A stretch of 64,000 nucleotides of DNA from SKVR01 sp964453995 (GTDB lineage: Bacteria > Bacteroidota > Bacteroidia > Bacteroidales > UBA7960). Both the position numbers and the translations under genes were made by a program. The notes below the pieces were generated by a model, which was not told the DNA's origin, searched no databases, and saw only the letters and a program-made list of their open reading frames with translations. Shown here piece after piece: positions 25,595-34,224 of this stretch (positions are counted from its first letter, which is position 1; every line of letters starts with the position of its first letter). The stretch covers positions 1 to 64,000 of the forward strand of contig CAYVQC010000014.1 of the NCBI GenBank assembly GCA_964453995.1, read 5' to 3'.

Positions 25595-27958
25595 ATGATG
25601 CCGGATACTGAGATTTTCCTGGTTTTCACAATCCTGATTTTTGCTGTAACAATGTTTTTGACAGGATGGCTCAGGATGGACATTGTGGGATTATCGGTAT
25701 TGGCATTGCTTGCCTTGTTTGGGCTCATTTCACCCGAAGAGGCCATATCAGGATTCAGCAATCCTGCAGTAATTGTGGTATGGGCCATGTTTATTCTCAG
25801 TGCTTCCATATACCACACCGGTGTAACCCGCATGATCGGGCGGCAGGTTTTAAAACTATCAGGAACACAAGAGTGGCGCATCATTCTAGCCATTATGATT
25901 ACATCGGGGTTGCTGTCAACCATCATGAGCAATATTGGTGTCACTGCGCTCATGCTTCCGGTGGTTATGGATATTGCACGACGTACCGGAAGATCACCCT
26001 CACGGCTTCTCATTCCCCAGGCTTTTGCCACGCACCTGGGTGGCCTGACCACTTTGATAGGCACACCTGCCAACCTGCTGGTGAGCTACCAATTGGAGAA
26101 AGCCGGATACGAACCCCTTAAGATCCTTGACTTCAGCTACGTGGGAGGTATAGTAATGCTGGTAAGCATTGCTTTTATTGTTGTCATCGGTCGTCATCTG
26201 CTTCCCAGGGGAAAATCCATGAGCCAGCTCAGCCGAAACCGTCATAAGGAACTTACCGAGTCATATCATCTTGAAGAAAGGTCCTTCACCCTGACAATAG
26301 GCGATACCTCGCACTTTGCCGGCAAAACCCTGGCGCAATCAAAGCTAAGACCTGTATTTGGAATCAATGTGCTTTCGCTGCAAAGAAAAGCAGGCAGTAT
26401 CGTTCGCAATCCCGGGCCTGAAACCATCCTAAAACCTGGCGATCAGCTTTTTGTGCAGGGACGTTGGGAAGAAATATCGGCCCTGAAAAAATGGAAAGTA
26501 GAAAAGCCCGGTAACCAGAGTGTACTGTGTGAAAAGGTACTGGAAATGGGAGGCAGGTTTTTCCGTATCACCATTGAGCCTTCTTCTTCCTGGGTGGGAA
26601 AACCGGCAGAACAACTCATTAAACCCTCCGGATCCGGCATCAGCATTCTGGCCATAAAACGCCCGGAACAAAGTATGACCAGCGATCCGCGAAAGGTGAT
26701 CCTGGCAGAGGGGGATCAAATTATCCTGTTTGAAGAACCAGGTGTCGAAAAACCTCTCTCTGAAGGGCAGTGGGCTGATGACCAGGTTAGCTTTCAGCCT
26801 GTTACCCAAACTCATGAACTGGAGTGCGAAGATCTCATTTTTATCCTGAATGTGCCACAGGCTGCAACGACAATAGATGATCTGCCGGCAATCAATCTGT
26901 TGCAGTCCGGCTTTCACTTTACTGTGTTGGGAGTTGAGGATCGTTTGGGGCATATTACCGGATTATCGAAGATAAAAGCAATACACGAAGGCGATCGCCT
27001 GGTTGTAGCGGGTAGGAAAGAAGACCTCGTTCTTTTATCAGAAATGGAACACGCTACCTTAAAGGACGACGCCCCCCTGGACACCGACCGGCTGGAAACA
27101 GAAGAGGTAATTATGGCAGAGGCGGTGCTGGCACCACGCTCGATGCTTGCCGGCAAAACCGTTAAGGAAATAAATTTCCGTAAAAAATACGGTGTGAGCG
27201 TAGTAGCACTATGGAGGGAAGGAAAAGCAGTAAGAACCAACCTGCATCTGCTCCCCCTGCGCTTTGGCGAGGCCCTCCTGCTATATGGCAGGAAAGAAAA
27301 GATCACCATGCTCGGCCAAGACAATGATCTGATCCTTTTGACGGACACCATTCAGCAAACCTATCGTACCGGAAAAGCATTGCTCTCATCCCTGATCCTG
27401 GCCATAACCCTTATGATGGTGATGCTGGGTTATCTCACCCTTTCCATCAGTGTAATCCTGGGCGTGATCGCTATGGTAGTAACAGGTTGCATAAAAATGG
27501 AAGAAGCCTATCGGTCTATTGACTGGCGTTCGGTATTTCTTATTGCTGGTATGCTGCCCCTGGGTGTAGCCCTTGAGCAAACCGGTGCTGCCAGCCTTAT
27601 TGCACAGCAAACAGAATCGCTGTTGGGTGCTTCGGGACCCTGGTTTGTTCTTGCAGGGTTGTACCTGCTCACTTTGTTGGCCAACCTTGCCATCCATCCT
27701 GCCGCCCTGGTTGTGATCATGGCCCCCGTAGTAATACAGACCGCAGAATCGATGGGTGTATCCCCCCATAGTTTTATGATCGCCATTGCCATTGCTGCTT
27801 CAGGAAGCTTTATCAGCCCTGTGGCACACCCGTCAAACCTGTTGGTGATGGGGCCGGGCAGTTATCAATTCTCCGATTACCTCAAAATCGGCATCCCCTT
27901 TTCCCTGATCATCATGGTTTTGGTGTTTCTGCTGCTGCCGGTATTCTGGCCGTTTTGA
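25595..27958 (+). CDS. SLC13/DASS family permease with four RCK_C (TrkA-C) domains
   Basis: A 787-residue inner-membrane transporter of the divalent anion:Na+ symporter / ArsB-like group. N-terminal membrane helices (about 5-205) contain the paired signature MSNIGVTALMLPVV and LIGTPANLL. A central cytoplasmic block (about 215-580) holds four RCK_C-type domains, beginning near FTLTIGDTSHFAGKTLAQSK, FRITIEPSSSWVGKPAEQL, LIFILNVPQAATTIDDLPAI and AEAVLAPRSMLAGKTVKEIN, each ending near a GD- or GEA-xLxxxGR-like strand. Another set of helices (590-787) follows, with a second signature region (SGSFISPVAHPSNLLVMGPG). Most relatives have about 600 residues and two RCK_C domains, so the doubled regulatory block is notable. 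The substrate is not predictable; sulfate, dicarboxylate and phosphate are options. Confidence 0.88.
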   Translation: MMPDTEIFLVFTILIFAVTMFLTGWLRMDIVGLSVLALLALFGLISPEEAISGFSNPAVIVVWAMFILSASIYHTGVTRMIGRQVLKLSGTQEWRIILAIMITSGLLSTIMSNIGVTALMLPVVMDIARRTGRSPSRLLIPQAFATHLGGLTTLIGTPANLLVSYQLEKAGYEPLKILDFSYVGGIVMLVSIAFIVVIGRHLLPRGKSMSQLSRNRHKELTESYHLEERSFTLTIGDTSHFAGKTLAQSKLRPVFGINVLSLQRKAGSIVRNPGPETILKPGDQLFVQGRWEEISALKKWKVEKPGNQSVLCEKVLEMGGRFFRITIEPSSSWVGKPAEQLIKPSGSGISILAIKRPEQSMTSDPRKVILAEGDQIILFEEPGVEKPLSEGQWADDQVSFQPVTQTHELECEDLIFILNVPQAATTIDDLPAINLLQSGFHFTVLGVEDRLGHITGLSKIKAIHEGDRLVVAGRKEDLVLLSEMEHATLKDDAPLDTDRLETEEVIMAEAVLAPRSMLAGKTVKEINFRKKYGVSVVALWREGKAVRTNLHLLPLRFGEALLLYGRKEKITMLGQDNDLILLTDTIQQTYRTGKALLSSLILAITLMMVMLGYLTLSISVILGVIAMVVTGCIKMEEAYRSIDWRSVFLIAGMLPLGVALEQTGAASLIAQQTESLLGASGPWFVLAGLYLLTLLANLAIHPAALVVIMAPVVIQTAESMGVSPHSFMIAIAIAASGSFISPVAHPSNLLVMGPGSYQFSDYLKIGIPFSLIIMVLVFLLLPVFWPF

Positions 27959-28040
27959 TGAACAGTTGAAATATCTTCAATTCTCGTTATCAGGTTGAAC
28001 GAACCACCTAACAGGCACTAACACAGGAATACCAAAGAAA

Positions 28041-28186
28041 TACTGAAAGGATTTAATATGATATGAATAGCCGCCTTCGCGATTATAAAATACTAAAATC
28101 CTGAAAGGATTTAACAACAATAGCCGCCAGTGAAACTGGTGGTTATAAGAGTGCAAAAAGTCAGAACCCTGAAAGGGTTCAATAAC
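28041..28186. repeat. Cluster of Bacteroidota-type small palindromic repeats
   Basis: Three copies of a (C)CTGAAAGG core: tactgaaaggatttaat at 28041-28057, atcctgaaaggat at 28098-28110 (a palindrome) and aaccctgaaagggtt at 28165-28179 (a palindrome). Between them are two copies of aatagccgcc (28066-28075, 28119-28128). The second continues into the hairpin CCGCCAGT-GAA-ACTGGTGG (28124-28142). The alternating order resembles intergenic repeats I have seen scattered in Bacteroidota genomes; their origin is unsettled, possibly non-autonomous transposable or REP-like. Confidence 0.65.
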
Positions 28187-28236
28187 TAAGTGGCTTTCAT
28201 CATTGCATTATGGCTGGAACCATACCCCATTGCTTA

Positions 28237-29664
28237 TCAATCTCCCACAAAATGCAATAACCTGAAGGGAAACTTTAATCTGATTCCGGTCATTTGATCA
28301 TAATCATGTATTTGTGTAAAGGGCTTTTTATAATGCACAAGAGCATACTCATTCCTTATTTCATTAAGAGCAGCCAGCATCTCAGTCCAGGCAAATAAGT
28401 ATTCTCCAAAGGGAGTGTTCCCAGAAAGCGTAAGCAATATCAAAAAATTATCATCCTTTCGCATCTCATCTGCGATAATTTTTCTCAATTCATATTTATC
28501 AATAGGAATATTACTGAGAGAATAACTCCCATTTCTGTTAATGTCCACTTTAACAATATTGGTAATTGAATCTTTTTCAATTGCAATCCTGCCGATACTA
28601 TCCTCATCGTTAAACTTTTCCTGGATCATTGTAAAAACATAGGTATACATATTGCGATCCTCACTAAAATCCTTCCCTGAAGGATTTACTGCATAACCCA
28701 GATGATACAGAGATGCATCATAGTGTATCTGATGCAACTGATCAATGATATTCATGGGCACCCTGCAATCCACATGAAGTCGAATATCAAGAATATTCCT
28801 GTAAAAACCGGCAAATTCAGAAAGCCATTCCGTAAGCTTTTCCCGGTAAGCTTCCATCGTTACAATTTCGTTATCAACAATGATATTAGGGGAGGACGGC
28901 TGATGATCTCTTTCTTTCATTACAATGAATGCCTGCCAGGTAAAGGAGTTTTCTCTCCATTGAGGATAGCGAATTAAAGAGGCATCTACTTCGGGCACAT
29001 TTAGTTGATAGGTGCGGTACACATTCTTCTCCAGTACCGTTTCATTGATCTTTCTATAATCCACAAGATTGATTGAAGCAAACAGGAAAGAAAGCCCCAC
29101 AACGAAAAGCGAAGAAACCAGCAACCATTTTCTACTTTCTTTTTTGAATGCCCGTCTGAAGGTGACCCAGTTGTTAAGATAGAGCACAAAGATAATGAGG
29201 ATGGCTTCAGGCAGATAATCGGGGAAGAAACTGATGGCTTCATAACCATAGGGTATGGCAAAGTAAAAGAAAAATCCTGCCAGCCATACAATCCTTGTAA
29301 ACCAGAACATGAAATACCATAAAAGATTTCTCTGGTCGTTTACTATGGAAGCCCTTCGCCTTTGCGACTTGCCGAAAATACGCCGTGGCCTGTCAAACCA
29401 AAAGAGGAAGCACACCGACTGTCCCATGATGGTGGCAATAAAGGCAAAGAACAGGTTGTAGGAAAACACCTGCCCTGGTGAAAGCACCAACAGATCATAA
29501 TATTCTGTAACCGTAAACAACCTGAAAGCTTCCCGGCAAACATAAAAAAAAGCATACAGGGAAAATGCATAAAAAATCCCCACAGCAATACCAGCAAATA
29601 ACACCGACGGGGGGATGTTCAGTACATTCTGTTCTTTAAATTGTATGCGTGTATTGTTTGACAT
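28237..29664 (-). CDS. Five-helix membrane protein with tandem ExbD/TolR-like periplasmic domains (putative)
   Basis: 475 residues. Five membrane helices are seen at about 18-42, 66-92, 114-140, 148-170 and 180-200, leaving the C-terminal 270 residues in the periplasm. Two segments there read like ExbD/TolR domains. The first runs from YQLNVPEVDAS through NIIVDNEIVTMEAYREKLTE to IRLHVDCRVPMNIIDQLHQI. The second runs from VDINRNGSYSLSNIPIDKYE through FLILLTLSGNTPFGEYLFAW and LAALNEIRNEYALVHY to a KFPFR ending like the Bacteroidota ExbD tail. ExbD works with ExbB and TonB to energise outer-membrane transport. No ExbB lies alongside. About 285 bases of gene-free sequence precede the start. The family call is by eye only. 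Confidence 0.5.
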   Translation of the reverse strand: MSNNTRIQFKEQNVLNIPPSVLFAGIAVGIFYAFSLYAFFYVCREAFRLFTVTEYYDLLVLSPGQVFSYNLFFAFIATIMGQSVCFLFWFDRPRRIFGKSQRRRASIVNDQRNLLWYFMFWFTRIVWLAGFFFYFAIPYGYEAISFFPDYLPEAILIIFVLYLNNWVTFRRAFKKESRKWLLVSSLFVVGLSFLFASINLVDYRKINETVLEKNVYRTYQLNVPEVDASLIRYPQWRENSFTWQAFIVMKERDHQPSSPNIIVDNEIVTMEAYREKLTEWLSEFAGFYRNILDIRLHVDCRVPMNIIDQLHQIHYDASLYHLGYAVNPSGKDFSEDRNMYTYVFTMIQEKFNDEDSIGRIAIEKDSITNIVKVDINRNGSYSLSNIPIDKYELRKIIADEMRKDDNFLILLTLSGNTPFGEYLFAWTEMLAALNEIRNEYALVHYKKPFTQIHDYDQMTGIRLKFPFRLLHFVGD

Positions 29665-29950
29665 TGCTGGTATATTCTTAATTAATAGAATTGAAATGTT
29701 TCTCCCGAGGCAATGGCTACAACAAACACCCTATTCTATTGCCGCTGACCAGAGAGCCAATGGATAATGTTTTACATGCATAAGCTTCAGCCGCATGGAG
29801 TATCAGTAATATATTGTCACCTCTCTAAAAGCAATAACCCGCCTTGCGACCAATGCAAAAACGGGTTAAAAATACTTAATTTTTTATTTTCACAAAGAAT
29901 TATAAGCGTAACATAGTAACCTTATTACGTTGTCCTTTGCAAAGCATACA

Positions 29951-30826
29951 TTACCAATATCCCGCCTGCCCCTTAATCCTCCTGATCATCATAACAGCAC
30001 TGGCAATGGTGATGAGGTTGATGGTGGGGATAATAAAGATCACCGGGATCACATTGACACCATGCATGGCCATGGCAATAATTTTGGCTGTAAGCGCTGT
30101 CATAAACAATGAAAGAAAAATCACGTACAAGGTAGCATAAAGAAATCCATCTGGTTTTTTCCGGATCAACAAAATTCCGACCACAAAACTTATGGGAAGA
30201 AGCAATCCCAGGTCGAATCCCTGTACGATTAGTGTTGTATAGTGCTGCAATTCAGCAGGATAAATCGATCCATCAAGCAATGGTGGCACAACAATGTTCA
30301 ACCACAGAAAAGCAATACCTATGGCATTGACCACCAGGAACCATCCCACAAATCTATGGGGTGCATTGGGAGAAAATATGCCGGCCACGTGTAAGCTGCC
30401 CAGCTGGCGCACCGCAAGGAAAAAACAAAAAAAGGACAAACCCAGTAAGGCCACATAGGGCAAAAACATAATATTGTACATGCCCATAGCAGTGTAAAAA
30501 AGATAAGTTACCAGGAAATAGCCCAGGGTACCTGCCAGCAAAAAATGCCCCTGCAGGGATCTTTTCCTGTAACCCACCAATGCAATCAATAAAACCGGGA
30601 TTGCCACAAAAAGGGTTACATAATCCTGTGCTATACCCTGTATGGCCACATCGGCTGACATGTGCCGGTAAATTCCTTTGCCATAAATTTCAACATCCCG
30701 GCCACGGATGGATTCATGCAGAAATTGCCCCGGCCCTGTGTCGGAAAAGATTCCAAAACCTGCTGCAACAGCAGAGATCAATGCAATGATTACTACAATC
30801 AGTGTAATTGTGTTTTCCTGTTTCAT
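29951..30826 (-). CDS. Polytopic membrane protein of unknown function
   Basis: 291 residues with about eight hydrophobic helices, starting with ITLIVVIIALISAVAAGFGI. A first extracytoplasmic loop of about 45 residues holds charged and aromatic positions (GRDVEIYGKGIYRHMSADVA). No family motif is recognised; the general look is of an uncharacterised integral membrane protein. Last gene of a probable four-gene operon (Crp-type regulator, esterase, barrel, this gene), starting 12 bases after the barrel gene's stop. Confidence 0.75.
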   Translation of the reverse strand: MKQENTITLIVVIIALISAVAAGFGIFSDTGPGQFLHESIRGRDVEIYGKGIYRHMSADVAIQGIAQDYVTLFVAIPVLLIALVGYRKRSLQGHFLLAGTLGYFLVTYLFYTAMGMYNIMFLPYVALLGLSFFCFFLAVRQLGSLHVAGIFSPNAPHRFVGWFLVVNAIGIAFLWLNIVVPPLLDGSIYPAELQHYTTLIVQGFDLGLLLPISFVVGILLIRKKPDGFLYATLYVIFLSLFMTALTAKIIAMAMHGVNVIPVIFIIPTINLITIASAVMMIRRIKGQAGYW

Positions 30827-30838
30827 ATACCGTTAATT

Positions 30839-31393
30839 TTAAAATCTTACTCCCAAAAAAAGCATGGGCATGTGGTAAAAATAAGGTGCTTTTTTTACTT
30901 CATCCATAAAACTCTGCGGTTTGTTGCTGGAATACAAACCAAAACCAAAGGGCCATTGTATATTGGTGTAAAGTGGTACTTCCTTTACCCTGAAATCGAA
31001 CCGGTAGCCTACCCTGAACTCATTCCACAGGTCGAAGCCCGAATAATACTTTTTCTCGTTCTTCTCCCAAAAGTCATCATAGCAGGGCCATAATTCATAT
31101 TCCACATGAAGGTTTTTCCACAAAAACCTGCGATAACCCAGTATAAGTGCCGGAGAGTGTGTAGTACCACTTTCCTTTTCTATACTCATATAGGATAGCC
31201 CGGTAATAAACTCATCTTTTGGCGAAAACTGGTAAATGTAGTGAATCCCGTATATGTTGATCAGGGGGGCCAGGGGAAAAAAATCTATGGAATGTTTGTG
31301 CCGGATCTCAGGTTTTCCTGCACTGGCAGGCATACCCATGGTAAATACCAAAAGAGCAATCAGCAAAAGGCTTGTGTGCTGTACTGTTTTCAT
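30839..31393 (-). CDS. Predicted outer-membrane beta-barrel protein
   Basis: 184 residues with a signal peptide (LLLIALLVFTMGMPASAG) and repeated amphipathic strands rich in Tyr, Phe and Trp (YGIHYIYQF, FITGLSYMSIEKES, ALILGYRRFLWKNLHVEYEL). It ends in the strand FYHMPMLFLGVRF, whose C-terminal Phe is typical of outer-membrane barrels. Function unknown. Its ATG overlaps the stop of the upstream esterase gene (ATGA at 31390-31393), so translation is probably coupled. Confidence 0.7.
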   Translation of the reverse strand: MKTVQHTSLLLIALLVFTMGMPASAGKPEIRHKHSIDFFPLAPLINIYGIHYIYQFSPKDEFITGLSYMSIEKESGTTHSPALILGYRRFLWKNLHVEYELWPCYDDFWEKNEKKYYSGFDLWNEFRVGYRFDFRVKEVPLYTNIQWPFGFGLYSSNKPQSFMDEVKKAPYFYHMPMLFLGVRF

Positions 31394-32310
31394 TTGAGGT
31401 TATTTTTTATAAAATCAACAATTTCGTTCATGGCTTCTGTTGCTTCGGGAAACATTGGGGCCAGCAGCGGATAGCAGTGCAGCATTCCTTTTCCTGCCCT
31501 GAAGCGTACGTCTACTCCGGCAGCTTTTGCCTTGTGGTAAAATTTCTCCCCATCTTCAAAAAGTTCGTCATCAACACCTGAGTTGACCAGGATGGGGGGA
31601 AGCCCGGCCAGCTCGCCAAATAATGGAGAGATAAAAGGGTTGCTGGCAGAATCCCCGCCCACGTAGTAGTTGCTGAAAACAGTCCAGGAGTTGAGCGGCG
31701 CTGCCGAAACCTTGTTTTTTGATGTGTAAGATCCACTGGAACACGTCAGATCGGTCCAGGGTGAGATGGCCACTGCCGCTTTAGGTAAAGGGAGTTCCTG
31801 GCTTTTGATGGCCAGAAGCAGGGCAAGGGTAAGGCCTCCACCTGCCGACTCGCCCGCCAGAACAATCTTTTCGGGAGCATATCCGGAAGAAAGCAGATGT
31901 TGGTATACCTTCAGCGAATCTTCCAGAGCTGCCGGAAAGGGGTGCTCGGGTGCTAACCGGTATTCAAATAAGAGGCAGGTAAAGCCGGTATAATTTGCAA
32001 ACTTCGCCACAAAACCGCGATGATCGTTGCACGAGCCTGATACATAACCTCCACCGTGGAGGTAGAGAATGATTTTGTCTTCAGGAGCGCCCGTCGGAGT
32101 GTGATACTCCATATTGATGCCATTCAGCCTGTCTTTCCTGATTATAATATCGCGTGGAATTCTGCCGTACCGGGCAGCCCCCCTCTCGCACTGCTCCCTG
32201 AAACGGGCAATGGAAGTGTTGCCGTCGAAAACCTCTTTTCGCCATTTCCCCCGGAACAGATGGTTGTTGCGGATTATAAAATTAACACACTGACTCTTAA
32301 TGCTATTCAT
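31390..32310 (-). CDS. Alpha/beta hydrolase, hormone-sensitive-lipase (HSL) family esterase
   Basis: 306 residues from the ATG at 32310; a TTG 12 codons upstream is less likely. HSL-type motifs are present: oxyanion-hole LYLHGGGYVSGS, nucleophile serine in GESAGGG, acid in NSGVDDELFEDG and histidine in KGMLHCYPLL. Such enzymes hydrolyse short-chain acyl esters. No signal peptide is seen. It lies between a Crp-family regulator (63 bases upstream) and a predicted barrel protein (4-base overlap). Confidence 0.9.
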   Translation of the reverse strand: MNSIKSQCVNFIIRNNHLFRGKWRKEVFDGNTSIARFREQCERGAARYGRIPRDIIIRKDRLNGINMEYHTPTGAPEDKIILYLHGGGYVSGSCNDHRGFVAKFANYTGFTCLLFEYRLAPEHPFPAALEDSLKVYQHLLSSGYAPEKIVLAGESAGGGLTLALLLAIKSQELPLPKAAVAISPWTDLTCSSGSYTSKNKVSAAPLNSWTVFSNYYVGGDSASNPFISPLFGELAGLPPILVNSGVDDELFEDGEKFYHKAKAAGVDVRFRAGKGMLHCYPLLAPMFPEATEAMNEIVDFIKNNLK

Positions 32311-32372
32311 AATTTTAAAATTTTCGGCAAAATTATGAATACGCAACCGGAGCGCACTTCACCTATGTTAAG

Positions 32373-32948
32373 TCAGCAAATTTTTTTTTGAAATTTTTTC
32401 CTGATACGGCTTAAAGACTGGGGAGCAATACCCAAAAAGCCGGCCAGGTATTTCAATGGGATCCTTTGGGTCAGATCAGGATGGAGCTCAAGGAGCTTTA
32501 CATACCTTTCCTCGGCAGAAAGTATTTTGTTGGTGATCATGAGATGCTCAATATACCCCTGCACTTCGTGTATAAAACTCCGCGTAAACTGCTCCCAGGA
32601 TTTCAATCCGGAGAGGATGCTGATCTTCTCGAGGGTGGTTTGCCATACAACACATGGGGCCAGGGTTTGAATATTTTCCCTGGCAGGTACCCGATCGTGA
32701 AAACTATCCTTGGCGGTAAAGCAATAAGGAGCATCCACAAAAAAGGTGGTGAGATCTTCCCCATCATGATGGATAAAAAACCTTACCAGTCCTTCTTCCA
32801 GGAAATAAAAATGTTTGCAGATCATTCCTTCTGAAAGGATTAGTTCATCTTTGGCAAATTCTTTTCGCACAAAACTATCGCGGATCATTTCCCAGTCTTC
32901 CTTCGGAATGGTTGTATATTTCTCAAGGAATTTTTTGAATGATTGCAT
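32373..32948 (-). CDS. Crp/Fnr family transcriptional regulator
   Basis: 191 residues. A cyclic-nucleotide-binding-type jelly roll at 20-115 (KDELILSEGMICKHFYFLEE, then GLVRFF and DGEDLTTFFVDAPYCF) and a reduced C-terminal helix-turn-helix (KYLAGFLGIAPQSLSRIRKK). The phosphate-binding-cassette residues of E. coli CRP are not obviously kept, so cAMP binding is doubtful, as in most Bacteroidota members of this group. It heads a four-gene run with a promoter of its own and may control it. Confidence 0.9.
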   Translation of the reverse strand: MQSFKKFLEKYTTIPKEDWEMIRDSFVRKEFAKDELILSEGMICKHFYFLEEGLVRFFIHHDGEDLTTFFVDAPYCFTAKDSFHDRVPARENIQTLAPCVVWQTTLEKISILSGLKSWEQFTRSFIHEVQGYIEHLMITNKILSAEERYVKLLELHPDLTQRIPLKYLAGFLGIAPQSLSRIRKKFQKKIC

Positions 32949-32967
32949 GCAAAACCATTTTAAGCCT

Positions 32968-32996
32968 CAAATATAATCAAGAAGTTCGTCGATCAA
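32968..32996 (-). promoter_or_regulatory. Promoter for the Crp/esterase operon
   Basis: On the minus strand TTG (32996-32994), 18 bases, then TATATTTG (32975-32968) match the Bacteroidota -33/-7 pattern with good spacing, 20 bases before the regulator's ATG. Confidence 0.5.
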
Positions 32997-33011
32997 TTAC
33001 CCATAATGGCA

Positions 33012-33779
33012 TTACCGCTCCGCTATCACCAGCATTTCAAAATCGCTGGTAGACAGTCTGTCGTTTCGGGAGAATGCTCCCAGAGTAGCCCCAAAGATCT
33101 CCACTTTTTTAAACCCAAGTGATTTCAACAGCCAGGTGATTTCGGTGGGCACATAATATCGTTCATTACATTCGAGTTCCTTCTCTACTCCGTTGTCATC
33201 CACTGCAGTGGTTGTATTGTAATCCCTGAAGGTCATCAGATCGAAGCCTTTGCTGTGGTATTTCGCTGCTTCCTCGGTGGTGTCAGAAGCATGAAAATCG
33301 TTAATAGAATTGAATAAGGGAAAAAGTGCATTGAGGGTAGTGAAAATAAATTTAGCCTTGTCCCTGAGCGATTGGGAAACATTCTTCAGTATCTCAAAAT
33401 TCATCTCATCAGTTTCCATCAGGGGGAATGCCCCCTCACACATCATAATGGCCACATCAAACTGCTTGTCAAAAGGCAAATTCCGTGCATCATGATGAAG
33501 GAAATCGATCTTCAGCCCCTGCTCAGCGGCCTTCTCCCTGGCCTTCTGGAGCAAAGACTCCGACAGGTCGATCCCGGTTACCGAATAGCCTCTTTTTGTT
33601 AATTCAATGGCATGCCTCCCCGTACCGCACCCGACATCAATTATCTTCAAATCTTTATTGTATCCGATCTCTTGTTCTATGAAATCACACTCGCCCAAAG
33701 TTCCCTGGGCAAAGGGTTCATTTTCATACTTCTGCCCGTAATTTTCGAACAACGTTTCGTACCATTGCTTTTTTGTCAT
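33012..33779 (-). CDS. Class I SAM-dependent methyltransferase
   Basis: 255 residues. Motif I is LKIIDVGCGTGRHAIELTKR, motif II VTGIDLSESLL, and the acidic and post-I loops are DFLHHDARNLPF and FDVAIMMCEGAF. The type is methyltransf_25/UbiE-like. The C-terminal part (YYVPTEITWLLKSLGFKKVE, then IFGA) is typical of small-molecule methyltransferases. Substrate unknown. The ATG at 33779 is preceded by AAAAGGAGAG, a plausible Shine-Dalgarno sequence, which is uncommon in this phylum. Confidence 0.87.
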   Translation of the reverse strand: MTKKQWYETLFENYGQKYENEPFAQGTLGECDFIEQEIGYNKDLKIIDVGCGTGRHAIELTKRGYSVTGIDLSESLLQKAREKAAEQGLKIDFLHHDARNLPFDKQFDVAIMMCEGAFPLMETDEMNFEILKNVSQSLRDKAKFIFTTLNALFPLFNSINDFHASDTTEEAAKYHSKGFDLMTFRDYNTTTAVDDNGVEKELECNERYYVPTEITWLLKSLGFKKVEIFGATLGAFSRNDRLSTSDFEMLVIAER

Positions 33780-34224
33780 TGCTTTGCTCTCCTTTTGTTT
33801 GCTGTAAAACTTTGTGAATATGAAAAATTGCTAAAACGGTTACCTGAATAGTCTTATACTCTGGAAAAACCAAACATCCTTACATTATTGGTTGCCAACA
33901 AAAACACAACCTTTGCAATTACCTATCCGATGATTCCTGAAAAACCAGCTCATTAAACGTATTACCATCATCTGCCGGCACAAATATCCGGAAAGCTATT
34001 CCCCTTCGCTTGACAAATCAGAAACAATCTTACCGGGCGTTAAAATCTTTCTTTCCCTGGTTTTGGACACAAAAAGCAATGCTTTCATAACCAAAAACCC
34101 AGGCAAAGGTAAACAACTTTTTTGTTTGTTTGCATGGGTATAAAAAATCCATTTCCCCATCCTGCTGCCGGCAGTTTGGGGAAATGTGCACTGATAATCA
34201 GCTGAATCAGACGATTATTTTCCT
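33780..34224. other. Intergenic region with terminator, no gene
   Basis: 445 bases. Apart from the hairpin at 34145-34185 I see no coding frame, repeat or RNA gene. The sequence is AT-rich with scattered short direct repeats (caaaaac, aaaaacc). Confidence 0.5.
34145..34185 (-). terminator. Rho-independent terminator of the MFS gene
   Basis: ATTTCCCCA (34151-34159) pairs with TGGGGAAAT (34177-34185) around an inner CTGCCGGCAG. Read on the minus strand the stem is followed by GGATTTTTTA, a U-tract, 40 bases after the MFS stop codon. Confidence 0.75.

Noticed and set aside
28041..28186. Possible CRISPR array
   Set aside because: The repeats are only about 10-15 bases, imperfect and alternate between two element types, spacing is irregular, and no cas gene is nearby.
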